This document shows positions 16,348 to 25,337 of a DNA stretch of 40,757 bases, piece by piece (positions within the stretch are counted from its first letter, which is position 1; each line of letters starts with the position of its first letter). The stretch is from positions 1 to 40,757 of the forward strand of contig NZ_JACOIJ010000028.1 of the NCBI RefSeq assembly GCF_014692495.1, written 5' to 3'. This stretch comes from Sphingobacterium litopenaei. Lineage in GTDB: Bacteria; Bacteroidota; Bacteroidia; Sphingobacteriales; Sphingobacteriaceae. Under the pieces are notes generated by a model. It was not told the origin of the DNA. It saw only the letters and a list, made by a program, of their open reading frames with translations, and did not search any database. The translations under genes and the position numbers were made by a program.

Positions 16348-17394
16348 ATGAGCAGTTGGGAAACAAAAAAAATGGGACGTTTTACATTACGTTTTAGGCC
16401 ATTTACTTTAGAGATGCGTCATGTATTCACTGTTGCATCTTTTAGCCGCACGACTACACCTGTTGTATTGACCGAATTAGAATACGATGGGATTGTAGGA
16501 TATGGAGAGGCTAGTATGCCTCCTTATTTAGGTGAATCTCAAGAGAGTGTGACTAAATTTTTGAGTCAGATTGATCTATCGCATTTTGATTCGCCATTCC
16601 AAACTGCGGAAATCTTAACATATATAGACCAAATTGCAGAAAAAAATACTGCAGCAAAAGCGGCTGTAGATATTGCGCTTCATGATTTATTAGGAAAAAT
16701 CATGAATCAGCCTTTTTACAAAATTTGGGGCTTAAATCCTGACCTTATCCCGCCTACTTCTTATACTATTGGTATTGATACCGAAGAAATGATCCGCAAG
16801 AAAGTAGAAGAAGCTGAGCAATTCAAAATTCTGAAAGTAAAATTGGGATTGGACACCGACAAAATGATTATTGATACTATTCGTTCGGTAACAGATGTTC
16901 CTTTGTGCGCGGATGTAAATCAAGGCTGGAAAAATAAAGAAGAAGCGCTGGAAATGGCGCATTGGTTGCACGAAAGAAATGTAGTGTTCTTGGAGCAACC
17001 TATGCCAAAAGAAATGATTGATGAGAATGCGTGGTTAACAGCACAATCTCCTATCCCAACTATTGCTGATGAAGGCTGTCAGCGATTAGTCGATGTTCCT
17101 AAACTTCAAGGTGTGTATACTGGTATTAACATCAAATTGATGAAGTGTACAGGTATGCGCGAAGCTAAACAAATGGCAGAGCTCGCACGCTCATTAGACA
17201 TGAAAGTAATGTTGGGCTGTATGACCGAAACATCATGTGCGATCTCAGCAGCAGCACAATTAGCACCTCTTGTGGATTGGGCGGATTTAGATGGTGCATT
17301 ATTGATTGGTAACGACATTTACGATGGAATGACTGTTCAAGAAGGAAAATGCATTCTTCCAGATAGACCAGGAATTGGAATTTTAAAAAAATAA
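16348..17394 (+). CDS. L-Ala-D/L-Glu (dipeptide) epimerase, enolase superfamily
   Basis: 348-aa enolase-superfamily enzyme. Catalytic acid/base lysines are K163 and K165 (LKVKLG) and K263 (NIKLMKC). Metal ligands are D189 (CADVNQGW), E216 (FLEQPMP) and D241 (ADEG). These match the dipeptide epimerase family (YcjG/YkfB), which inverts D-Glu to L-Glu in L-Ala-D-Glu freed from peptidoglycan so that peptidases can use it. The gene follows the NlpC/P60 gene by 8 bp, and that enzyme would make its substrate. Substrate choice within the superfamily is supported mainly by this context. A hairpin terminator follows. Confidence 0.92.
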   Translation: MSSWETKKMGRFTLRFRPFTLEMRHVFTVASFSRTTTPVVLTELEYDGIVGYGEASMPPYLGESQESVTKFLSQIDLSHFDSPFQTAEILTYIDQIAEKNTAAKAAVDIALHDLLGKIMNQPFYKIWGLNPDLIPPTSYTIGIDTEEMIRKKVEEAEQFKILKVKLGLDTDKMIIDTIRSVTDVPLCADVNQGWKNKEEALEMAHWLHERNVVFLEQPMPKEMIDENAWLTAQSPIPTIADEGCQRLVDVPKLQGVYTGINIKLMKCTGMREAKQMAELARSLDMKVMLGCMTETSCAISAAAQLAPLVDWADLDGALLIGNDIYDGMTVQEGKCILPDRPGIGILKK

Positions 17395-17395
17395 A

Positions 17396-17435
17396 AATAA
17401 GTATACCAAGCTAGCCGTAGTTTGGTATTCTTATT
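17396..17435 (+). terminator. Terminator after the epimerase gene
   Basis: Imperfect 15-bp stem (about 13 pairs), AATAAGTATACCAA with TTTGGTATTCTTATT, loop near 17411-17420, just past the epimerase stop codon. Confidence 0.7.
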
Positions 17436-17456
17436 TAATCTACCTTATTAATTAAC

Positions 17457-17483
17457 GATTCTTAAAATAATTAGATTCTTAAA
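17457..17483. repeat. 17-bp-spaced direct repeat before the susC promoter
   Basis: GATTCTTAAA occurs at 17457-17466 and again at 17474-17483, 27-53 bp upstream of the susC -33 element. Two direct half-sites at this distance could bind an activator; this is a guess. Confidence 0.3.
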
Positions 17484-17509
17484 CTTTTATTCAAGGAATT
17501 AAGAGATTT

Positions 17510-17540
17510 TTTGACTAAAAATCATAATAAATTATATTTC
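17510..17540 (+). promoter_or_regulatory. Promoter of the susC-susD pair
   Basis: TTTG (17510-17513), a 19-bp spacer and TATATTTC (17533-17540), one mismatch from TAnnTTTG. Transcription would start near 17545, giving a leader of about 70 nt. Confidence 0.6.
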
Positions 17541-17616
17541 ACTGAATAAATAAAAAATAATTTATAAAAACTAGGTTTAATTATATATATTTATTTATAA
17601 CTCTATTACCAAAATT

Positions 17617-20600
17617 ATGAATAAACATCTACTCACATCCCTGTGCGTAATGGCTTGTGGTTTACAAGTCGTGAATGCACAACAAATCCCTATAGCGGGA
17701 AAAATCACAGACCAAATTGGTACTCCATTATCAGGCGTCACAATTAGTATCAAAGGCACTAATGTTGCCGTTACTTCTAATGCTAATGGTCTTTTTTCTT
17801 TAAATGCAGATCAAAATGCAACATTATTTATCTCTTCCGTAGGTTACGTATCTCAGGAAATCAATGTTGCAGGTCGCAAAACGATTAACGTTTCCCTGAT
17901 ATCTTCTGATAAAGAGTTAGACGAGGTGATCGTTGTAGCTTACGGTACAGCTAAGAAAAGTACTTTTACAGGATCAGCAAGTACGGTTCTTGCAGATGAA
18001 ATCAAAGATGTACCGACGACTTCATTTGAAGATGCTTTACGTGGTAAAGTAGCTGGTATGAGTGTAACATCAACCTCTGGTCAAGCAGGGTCTACTTCAT
18101 CGATTCGTATTCGTGGTATTGGATCTATGAATGCTTCGAATGAACCATTATACGTGATTGATGGTGTACCTGTTGTTTCTGGACAAGTATCTCAAATGTC
18201 TGGTTATACGTATAATACGAATAACGTCATGAGCACCTTGAATCCGAATGACATTGAATCCATCACTGTATTAAAAGATGCAGCCGCATCTTCATTATAT
18301 GGTTCTCGTGCAGCTAATGGTGTTGTGATTATTACTACCAAAAAAGGTAAAACAGGTGCTGCTAAAATTAACTTTAAAAGTTCATTAGCGTTAAGTCCTA
18401 CTTGGGCAACGGATAATTATAAGCCAGCGAGCGTTCAGGAACAAGTTAATATACTATACAGTCTTCTTTACGATTCTCGTATCGCAGCAGGACGTACGCC
18501 AGAACAAGCCAACGAACAGACTTTAATGCGTCTTAATTCGAGAAACTGGACTCCAGGTGCTTCTTATGGAAATCCTGTAACCTCATACGGTTTTGGTATA
18601 CATGGCTACGAATTTTCAACAAACGGTACCTCCATGTTCGAAAATGTATCTATTAAAGGCAAAACGGATGGTGTGGAGAATAGAGATGGTAAATATTTTG
18701 ATTGGAATGATGTATTATTCCGGACAGGAAAATACAATGTGAATGACCTTTCAATAAGTGGAGCAACAGAAACCACTAACTATTTTTCATCACTAGGTTA
18801 TACTTCCGATAAAGGTAGATCAGTGTTAAATGATTACGACAGATTCAATGGCCGTGTTAACTTAACACAAAAAATTGGATCATTACTTGAATTTGGTGCG
18901 AATGTATCCTTAGCAAAAACTGATTTATCAGGTGTCAACGATACTAGAAATACCAGTACGAACTATTTGTACCAAGCAAGTAACTTATTATGGCCTTTAT
19001 ATTGGCCAACGGACTATAAGACCGGTAATACGTGGACAGCAAGATATACAAGTTTTGCACAGAACGTACCTTATTATAACAACGAGTGGGAAAACTTAAG
19101 TGGTACACGCAGAATATCTGCAACTCCATCATTGTTGTTGAAAGTTCTTCCTGAATTATCAGTGAAGACTATTTTCTCTTTTGATGAGACGAATTCTAAA
19201 GACCATCTATATTATAGTGCAAACCATTATACAGGTCAATCTGACAAAGGTATAGTACATGATATGGTCACTAATTTTCAAAAACTAGTTTCTTCTACTA
19301 CAGCGAATTATAACAAGACTTTCAACGGTCAGCATAATTTTGGTTTATTAGTAGGTTTTGAGGCAGAAAAAAATAATACAGATTTTGTACGTGCTACAGG
19401 TCGTGATTTACCAAACTCTACGTTACACACTGTAGCGACAGCGGGTAAGTTAGAATCGCAAGCTTACAGTTGGGGAAATACAATTATGTCGGCATTATCA
19501 CGTGCTGAATATAATTTTGATGAAAAATACTTCCTTTCTGCATCATACAGAAGAGATGGTTCATCTAAGCTGGGACCAGATGTGAGATGGGGTAATTTTT
19601 GGTCTGTTGGCGGTGCTTGGAATTTAGCCAAAGAAAATTTCATCTCTAATATTCCTGAAATTAATGCACTTCGTTTAAGAGCTTCTTATGGTATTAATGG
19701 TACCCTACCTTCAGATAATAATGCTTGGCGACCATTAATTACTTACGGAAGTAAGTATATGGAAAATGCAGGTGGTAGTTTAGCGAATTCACCAAATCCA
19801 AATCTGACTTGGGAAACGAATTACAATACTACTGTAGCATTAGAGTTTGGGCTATTCAGCAATAAGTTATTTGGTACTTTAGAATACTTCAACAGAGATT
19901 CAAAAGATCTAATCCAAAATGTTCCACAATCTACGGTTACTGGATTTAGTTCTACGGTTCAGAACATCGGTGAAATCAACAATAAAGGAGTTGAAATTTC
20001 ATTAGGTTCAGATATCATCAAATCACAAGACTGGAATTGGACAATTAATATTAATGCAGCTAGTACAAATTCAAAAGTTGTGAAATTAAATAGCCCAGAG
20101 CCTATCGTTTGGTCTGACCCAACAGGAGGCGACGGCAGAGCAACGTACATCTACCAAGAAGGGGAATCTTATTTGTCATTCTATGGTTTAGAATGGGCTG
20201 GTACAGATCAAACTAACGGTAAAAATGTGTGGTATGTTAATGATGAAAATAATCCTGATGGAGATTTCTTATTCAATGGAAAAGGTGCAACATACACCTA
20301 CACAAAAGCAAATCGCGTAATCATTGGTAGTGGTATTCCTAAATTTTATGGAGGTATTAACTCAACTTTAGATTACAAAAACTTATCATTGGGCTTAAAC
20401 TTTAATTATAAAATCGGCGGTAAATTGTACGATTCTGCAAACAAAGATGTAGCGGATGATGGATATTACTGGGAACGTATACACTCTCAAATCTTTGCAG
20501 ACGAAACATGGACTCCAGATAATCCAACAAGACCATTACCAATGGTATCTGGACGTGACTTGGAAGACGTTAACCAAAGAAGTAGTAGACACCTATATGA

Positions 20601-20826
20601 TGCGAGCTTCCTTCGTTTAAAGAATATTTCGTTAGCATATAATATCCCTACGTCTTTATTAAAATCAGCTAAGGTTAGTAACGCTAGAATCTACTTTAAC
20701 GGAACAAACTTGCTTACGTTTAGTAAATTCAAGAATGCAGATCCAGAAGTAAACCAATACAGTACTAGAGGTTGGGAAACTCCACTTTCTAAGATTTACA
20801 CTTTTGGTATTGATTTTAGTTTTTAA
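17617..20826 (+). CDS. SusC/RagA family TonB-dependent outer-membrane transporter
   Basis: 1069 aa. The signal peptide ends at VVNA/QQIP. A carboxypeptidase-regulatory-like beta domain follows (about 24-98, GKITDQIGTPLSGVTI), then the SusC signature/TonB-interaction stretch DEVIVVAYG (102-110), a plug domain (IRIRGIGSMNASNEPLYVIDGVP, SSLYGSRAANGVVIITTKKG) and a 22-strand-type barrel ending in aromatic FGIDFSF. It imports glycans, peptides or other large nutrients across the outer membrane with its SusD partner 19 bp downstream. No N-terminal extension for an anti-sigma factor is present and no ECF or hybrid sensor gene is adjacent. Substrate unknown. Confidence 0.95.
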   Translation: MNKHLLTSLCVMACGLQVVNAQQIPIAGKITDQIGTPLSGVTISIKGTNVAVTSNANGLFSLNADQNATLFISSVGYVSQEINVAGRKTINVSLISSDKELDEVIVVAYGTAKKSTFTGSASTVLADEIKDVPTTSFEDALRGKVAGMSVTSTSGQAGSTSSIRIRGIGSMNASNEPLYVIDGVPVVSGQVSQMSGYTYNTNNVMSTLNPNDIESITVLKDAAASSLYGSRAANGVVIITTKKGKTGAAKINFKSSLALSPTWATDNYKPASVQEQVNILYSLLYDSRIAAGRTPEQANEQTLMRLNSRNWTPGASYGNPVTSYGFGIHGYEFSTNGTSMFENVSIKGKTDGVENRDGKYFDWNDVLFRTGKYNVNDLSISGATETTNYFSSLGYTSDKGRSVLNDYDRFNGRVNLTQKIGSLLEFGANVSLAKTDLSGVNDTRNTSTNYLYQASNLLWPLYWPTDYKTGNTWTARYTSFAQNVPYYNNEWENLSGTRRISATPSLLLKVLPELSVKTIFSFDETNSKDHLYYSANHYTGQSDKGIVHDMVTNFQKLVSSTTANYNKTFNGQHNFGLLVGFEAEKNNTDFVRATGRDLPNSTLHTVATAGKLESQAYSWGNTIMSALSRAEYNFDEKYFLSASYRRDGSSKLGPDVRWGNFWSVGGAWNLAKENFISNIPEINALRLRASYGINGTLPSDNNAWRPLITYGSKYMENAGGSLANSPNPNLTWETNYNTTVALEFGLFSNKLFGTLEYFNRDSKDLIQNVPQSTVTGFSSTVQNIGEINNKGVEISLGSDIIKSQDWNWTININAASTNSKVVKLNSPEPIVWSDPTGGDGRATYIYQEGESYLSFYGLEWAGTDQTNGKNVWYVNDENNPDGDFLFNGKGATYTYTKANRVIIGSGIPKFYGGINSTLDYKNLSLGLNFNYKIGGKLYDSANKDVADDGYYWERIHSQIFADETWTPDNPTRPLPMVSGRDLEDVNQRSSRHLYDASFLRLKNISLAYNIPTSLLKSAKVSNARIYFNGTNLLTFSKFKNADPEVNQYSTRGWETPLSKIYTFGIDFSF

Positions 20827-20845
20827 TATTTAAGATTCGAGTATC

Positions 20846-22336
20846 ATGAAAAAAATTATATTAGCGTCATATTTATTAGCAGCTACTGCGGTCTCTACTT
20901 CATGTAGCGATTTTCTTGACGTAAAACCAACACACGCCGCGGATGCGACAACCTCTATTACGACAGGTGCAGATGCATTAGTTATAATCCGCGGTCTTAT
21001 GAGTAATTTAGCCAGCGGAAGTTATTTAGGTCGTAATTTGCAACTTTACGGCGATGTTAAAGGTGGCGACTTCACCATTGTATCCCAAGGTAGAGGTTAT
21101 GATTATTTATATGTATTCAACCACAGCACGAATACCAACAATTATTCATCCATCTGGACACAAGGATATTATTGTATTGCTCAAATCAACAATTTATTAG
21201 AGCAAATCGAAAAAATCAAAGCAAATGGTTCAACAGAAAACTTTGACACGTATATCGGTCAAGCTTTAACTGCACGAGCAATGATTTATTTTGACTTGGT
21301 TCGTTTATATGGAGAACCTTATAATGAAAATAAAGCAGCTTTAGGTGTTCCTGTTACAATAAATTCCCTAGAATATTCTGCTAAGCCTGGCCGTAATACA
21401 GTAGAGCAAACTTACCAACAGATTCTAAAAGATCTAAAGGATTCAGAAACGTTATTGCCAAAAGCAAAATCCAATGGCTTTATCAACTACTATGCAAACA
21501 AGGCACTTCAAGCACGCGTCTACTTGTATCAAGAAGACTTTAACAATGCACTTTCTGCAGCAGAAGAAGTGATTGCATCAAATGTTTACTCTCTATACTC
21601 TAATGCTAATTGGGTGGATTCTTGGGGAATACAATTTGGTTCAGAATCTATATTTGAACTTGCAATCCTACCAAGTGAAGGTGACTTAGGTAACAGTTCC
21701 TTAGGAGCATACTATAGACGTAGAGGACATCCTAATACAACAATTGCATTGGGTTACTTCACAGCAAGTACAAACTTTATTAATTTGTTAAATCAAGACC
21801 CTAATGATGTAAGAAAAGGAATCATGTCTTACGATGAAACATCCAATACACGTTTCGGATCTTTATATAAATATTCAGGAAGTACTGATGTCTCGGCGAC
21901 AACTGGAAAAGGCGATGGTAAAGGAAATACAACAGCTGTGAACATCAAAGTAATTCGTCTTTCTGAAGTATATTTAATTGCTGCAGAAGCTGCGTTTAGA
22001 AAATCATCACCTGATCTTACTAAAGCAACAAATTACTTAAATCAGATTCGTAAGAGATCACCAAATTTAGCTGCTGCAACAGACGCAACAATAAATTTGG
22101 ATATGATCGCAGACGAAAGAAGTAAAGAATTGATTGGTGAAGGTCATAGATTCTTTGATATGATGCGATGGAATAAATCGATTACGTTTGATGATGCTTT
22201 AGGAAGTATAACTACTATCCATAGAGAAGCAACTATTAATAGATCGTTCTTCAAAACAATTCTTCCTATTCCATTAGCAGAAATAAATGCTAACTCAGTA
22301 ATAAAAGAACAACAAAATCCTGGTTACAACAACTAA
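20846..22336 (+). CDS. SusD/RagB family substrate-binding lipoprotein
   Basis: 496-aa outer-membrane lipoprotein. The signal peptide ends in AVSTSC with lipid-modified C20, followed by SDFLDVKP, the typical SusD mature start. TPR-type helices follow (ALTARAMIYFDLVRLYGEPY; NKALQARVYLYQEDFNNALSAAEEVI), and the C-terminal SusD block includes VIRLSEVYLIAAEAAFRKS, DERSKELIGEGHRFFDMMRW and TILPIPLAEINAN. It forms the lid on the SusC barrel and captures substrate. No enzymes are encoded next to the pair, so the nutrient cannot be named. A hairpin terminator follows. Confidence 0.96.
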   Translation: MKKIILASYLLAATAVSTSCSDFLDVKPTHAADATTSITTGADALVIIRGLMSNLASGSYLGRNLQLYGDVKGGDFTIVSQGRGYDYLYVFNHSTNTNNYSSIWTQGYYCIAQINNLLEQIEKIKANGSTENFDTYIGQALTARAMIYFDLVRLYGEPYNENKAALGVPVTINSLEYSAKPGRNTVEQTYQQILKDLKDSETLLPKAKSNGFINYYANKALQARVYLYQEDFNNALSAAEEVIASNVYSLYSNANWVDSWGIQFGSESIFELAILPSEGDLGNSSLGAYYRRRGHPNTTIALGYFTASTNFINLLNQDPNDVRKGIMSYDETSNTRFGSLYKYSGSTDVSATTGKGDGKGNTTAVNIKVIRLSEVYLIAAEAAFRKSSPDLTKATNYLNQIRKRSPNLAAATDATINLDMIADERSKELIGEGHRFFDMMRWNKSITFDDALGSITTIHREATINRSFFKTILPIPLAEINANSVIKEQQNPGYNN

Positions 22337-22337
22337 G

Positions 22338-22367
22338 CAAAAGGCTTCCAAAATTTGGAAGCCTTTT
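22338..22367 (+). terminator. Terminator after susD
   Basis: Near-perfect stem AAAAGGCTTCCAAA / TTTGGAAGCCTTTT followed by T; it could also serve the convergent SDR gene. Confidence 0.88.
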
Positions 22368-22375
22368 TAATGTTT

Positions 22376-23164
22376 TTAAAATATTGTCTTCGCAATTCCA
22401 CCATCCAAAGGAATCGAAGCTCCACTCAAGTAAGAGGCATATTCCGAAGCAAGGAAAGCTACTAGATAACCATACTCTTTTGGATCCCCTAATCTTTGAA
22501 CAGGGACTGATTGAATGCGTTTTGTTCTAATTTCATCAAAGCTCACCTCTTCATTTTTAGCTTGGTTTTCCATCAAGCTGGTCAATCGTTCTGTTTCAAA
22601 ATAGCCTGTCATAACAGAATTAACAGTAATATTATCTTTAGCAACGGAATTTGAAAGTGACTTCGACCAAGAAACTAATGCGGTACGCATCGTATTGGAT
22701 AACACCAACGTATCCTGTGGCTCTTTTACAGTCATGGATGACACATTAATAACTCTTCCAAAACTATTTTCCTTCATCTTTTCCAACGCCAGATTGGTGG
22801 TTAAAACTGCATTTTGGAAAAGTAAATTAAAAGCTTGCAGATAATCTTCCTCTGACTTTTGTGTAACTGTTCCAGGACTTGGTCCTTGGGTATTATTCAC
22901 CAATATATCTACGGAATTCGATGTAAAATATTCCGAGATGGTAGCCTTATATTCTTCGAAATCCAAATAATCTGTTACAATATATTGATGTGATTGACTT
23001 TTCGCAATATCTAAACTAGCAAGTACAGCTTGAAGCTTATCTTCATTGCGCGCTACCAAAGTCACGCTAGCTCCACATGCTGCTAATTGTTGTGCTATGG
23101 CTTTACCAATTCCTGATGTACTGCCTCCTACTAACGCTTTTTTACCTATTAAGTTGATTTTCAT
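22376..23164 (-). CDS. SDR family protein with altered catalytic residues
   Basis: 262-aa short-chain dehydrogenase/reductase fold. The nucleotide motif is LVGGSTSGIGKAIA (residues 11-24), with Gly in place of the usual Thr before the Gly. The NNAG motif reads NNTQ (90-93). A catalytic Ser is present (S143 in INVSSM), but 13 residues on, where Tyr should be, there is S156, and the Lys position (+4) is R160 (LSNTMRTAL). A known SDR subgroup related to beta-ketoacyl reductases has this kind of altered tetrad, so the gene is probably functional but the reaction is uncertain. It converges on susD and is divergent from the small unknown gene. Confidence 0.9.
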   Translation of the reverse strand: MKINLIGKKALVGGSTSGIGKAIAQQLAACGASVTLVARNEDKLQAVLASLDIAKSQSHQYIVTDYLDFEEYKATISEYFTSNSVDILVNNTQGPSPGTVTQKSEEDYLQAFNLLFQNAVLTTNLALEKMKENSFGRVINVSSMTVKEPQDTLVLSNTMRTALVSWSKSLSNSVAKDNITVNSVMTGYFETERLTSLMENQAKNEEVSFDEIRTKRIQSVPVQRLGDPKEYGYLVAFLASEYASYLSGASIPLDGGIAKTIF

Positions 23165-23263
23165 ATAATCTCTTTTAGATTTCTAAAATACAAAAATTCT
23201 TCAGCTAACTTTCTGGAAACCCGTGTTTATCATATTGGGAAACAGCTAGCTAAAAATAAAGAT

Positions 23264-23296
23264 TTTGAAAACTTTAAAATCTTTTGTCTATATTTA
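23264..23296 (+). promoter_or_regulatory. Possible promoter of the 124-aa unknown gene
   Basis: TTTG (23264-23267), a 21-bp spacer and TATATTTA (23289-23296), one mismatch from consensus. This places the start of transcription inside the longer reading frame and supports ATG 23325. Confidence 0.45.
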
Positions 23297-23324
23297 TGTA
23301 ACCACTTATAAACACGTTTATACT

Positions 23325-23699
23325 ATGCAAACAAAAACAGAATTCCTAATCTGGGACAAAATTGTCAATAGTGCTAAGCAACGTTTTAATTACGAGGAAT
23401 ATCTTCAACATTTTGAAGATCCAAAAATCTATGACAAACTTATTCTGCACATCATTGTAGGATTTGCTTCTGGGGAAAGCCACAATACCATTTCAACGAA
23501 TTTACACAACGAACTGACACACATAGGCATTCATGTATACGAACATGTGGTTGATGATATCATCAGTGACAAGCATATTGTTTTCAGTGCCGAAATCTAT
23601 GCAGCATATCTTACATTTTCTATGTTAGAAGATGGTGATAGCGAAATAGAGATATTGGGTTATGTCACTGATTTATTAGAAGCTCCAAAAGTATATTAA
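23325..23699 (+). CDS. Conserved-looking small protein of unknown function
   Basis: 124 aa from ATG 23325; a TTG at 23265 would add 20 residues but falls on the -33 element. The protein is acidic, soluble and likely helical, with no signal peptide or membrane segment. Visible features are the stretch LHNELTHIGIHVYEHVVDDIISDKHIVF, several His residues and a Glu/Asp-rich C-terminus (LEDGDSEIEIL). I do not recognise the family. Codon use looks like that of its neighbours, which supports a real gene. It stands alone between the SDR gene and the convergent SulP gene. Confidence 0.7.
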   Translation: MQTKTEFLIWDKIVNSAKQRFNYEEYLQHFEDPKIYDKLILHIIVGFASGESHNTISTNLHNELTHIGIHVYEHVVDDIISDKHIVFSAEIYAAYLTFSMLEDGDSEIEILGYVTDLLEAPKVY

Positions 23700-23757
23700 T
23701 CTAAGTAGAGAGTAGTGAAACTAAAAATTAAAAGCTTAGAAATGCATTTTTAATTCT

Positions 23758-25278
23758 CTAAGGCATTACCTTATACGTAGGATCTTCTTCGATATTTACT
23801 TCTATAACTCCTTTTGCATTTTCCAAAAGACGAATACTATCCTTACTTAAATGTCTTAGGACAATTTTTTTATTGACCTTAGCATACTTTTCGGTAAGTT
23901 TATTAAGGATTTCTATAGCAGACATATCCACGACTCTTGATTCTTTCATATCGACAATCACGACATCTGGATCTTCTTGCACATTAAATTTCTCAATAAA
24001 AGTACTGGTAGAACCGAAAAATAAAGGACCATATATTTCGTAAACTTTATTACCTAAAGCATCAATACTTTTACGAGCACGGATTCTTTTGGCATTGTCC
24101 CAAGCAAATACAAGAGCAGAAATAATTACACCTACTAATACAGCTTCCGCTAAATTATGACGTAAAACAGTAATAGCGGCTACCAAAATGCCTACAATTA
24201 CATCTGACTTTGGCATTTTCTTAATTACTTTAAGTGACGCCCATTGGAATGTACCGATGGATACCATCATCATTACCCCTACTAGAGCAGCCATAGGGAT
24301 CTGTTCTATAACTGGCCCTCCTACCAATATCACAAAAAGAATACCTAAAGCTCCAACTACGGCAGCAATACGAGTACGTGCTCCAGCATCTAAATTAACT
24401 AAAGTCTGCGCTACCATCGCACAACCTCCCATACCACCGAAAAATCCATTGAAAATATTCGCTGTTCCCTGTGCCATAGCCTCGCGATTAGAATTTCCTT
24501 TAGTATTAGTAATTTCATCAACCATACTTAAGGTCAATAAGGATTCTACCAAGCCTACTCCAGCCATGATTAAGGCATAAGGAAACACAACTTCAAGTGT
24601 TTCCCAATGGAAAGGAACCATTGGAATGTGAAAGGAAGGTAATGATCCACTAACTGATGCAATATCTAGCACTTTCTTAGTATCAATCCCCGTGAAGAAC
24701 ACCAACGTTGCTGTAACTATAATCGCTACCAAAGAGGCAGGAACAGCTTTGGTCAGTTTCGGAAATCCCAGTACAATCAATATAGTGATTAAAGTTAATC
24801 CTCCCATTACATAAAGGCTTGTGCCTGACATCCAAGTGGACATACCTTTTTCTATGACTTTGAACTGCTCTACCTGCGCCATGAAAATAATGATAGCCAA
24901 ACCATTTAAGAAGCCATACATCACCGGCTGTGGTATCAACCGTACGAATTTCCCTAACTTAAATACACCAACAAGAATCTGAATTAATCCAGCAAGAATG
25001 ATAGCAGCAAACAAATATTCTACACCATGCGATACAATTAAAGCCATCAACACCACAATAGTGGCTCCTGCTCCTCCAGAAACTAATCCTGGTCTTCCAC
25101 CCAAAATAGCGGTAACTATCCCCATCAAAAATGCTGCGTATAATCCCATCAAAGGCGTTAATCCCGCTAGAATAGCAAAAGATAAAGACTCTGGAATCAT
25201 CGTCATAGAAACCGTTAGACCTGCTAAAATCTCGTTCTTGAAATTTACTTTAGAAAAATTAAATGTATCGAATGCCAT
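23758..25278 (-). CDS. SulP family anion transporter with STAS domain
   Basis: 506 aa from ATG 25278; an in-frame ATG at 25296 (512 aa) lies inside a hairpin and is possible. About 10-14 membrane segments make up the SulP core, with the family start KNEILAGLTVSMTMIPESLSFAILAGL, the block GRPGLVSGGAGATIVV, and a central FNGFFGGMGGCAMVAQTLVNLDAGARTRIA. The cytoplasmic C-terminus (about 400-506) is a STAS domain with VIVDMKESRVVDMSAIEIL. SulP proteins take up sulfate, bicarbonate or dicarboxylates; the substrate cannot be read from sequence. The gene lies downstream of argC on the same strand with a terminator-like hairpin and its own -7 motif between them. Confidence 0.93.
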   Translation of the reverse strand: MAFDTFNFSKVNFKNEILAGLTVSMTMIPESLSFAILAGLTPLMGLYAAFLMGIVTAILGGRPGLVSGGAGATIVVLMALIVSHGVEYLFAAIILAGLIQILVGVFKLGKFVRLIPQPVMYGFLNGLAIIIFMAQVEQFKVIEKGMSTWMSGTSLYVMGGLTLITILIVLGFPKLTKAVPASLVAIIVTATLVFFTGIDTKKVLDIASVSGSLPSFHIPMVPFHWETLEVVFPYALIMAGVGLVESLLTLSMVDEITNTKGNSNREAMAQGTANIFNGFFGGMGGCAMVAQTLVNLDAGARTRIAAVVGALGILFVILVGGPVIEQIPMAALVGVMMMVSIGTFQWASLKVIKKMPKSDVIVGILVAAITVLRHNLAEAVLVGVIISALVFAWDNAKRIRARKSIDALGNKVYEIYGPLFFGSTSTFIEKFNVQEDPDVVIVDMKESRVVDMSAIEILNKLTEKYAKVNKKIVLRHLSKDSIRLLENAKGVIEVNIEEDPTYKVMP

Positions 25279-25287
25279 AGAAATAAA

Positions 25288-25322
25288 TAAAGCCATCGGG
25301 AAAAGATGGCTTTACAAAAATA
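25288..25322 (-). promoter_or_regulatory. argC terminator hairpin overlapping the SulP promoter region
   Basis: Perfect 10-bp stem TAAAGCCATC (25288-25297) / GATGGCTTTA (25305-25314), followed on the minus strand by TTTATTT, fits a terminator of the arginine operon. Directly upstream, TATTTTTG (25322-25315, minus) matches the -7 consensus and could start the SulP transcript. Confidence 0.6.
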
Positions 25323-25337
25323 TAAATCTTTTATGGA

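Noticed and set aside
11644..17523. Shared 13-mer TTTTTGACTAAAA before parC and susC as a common regulatory site
   Set aside because: The susC copy is explained by its -33 element and spacer, and a 13-bp match in AT-rich intergenic DNA is not rare enough.
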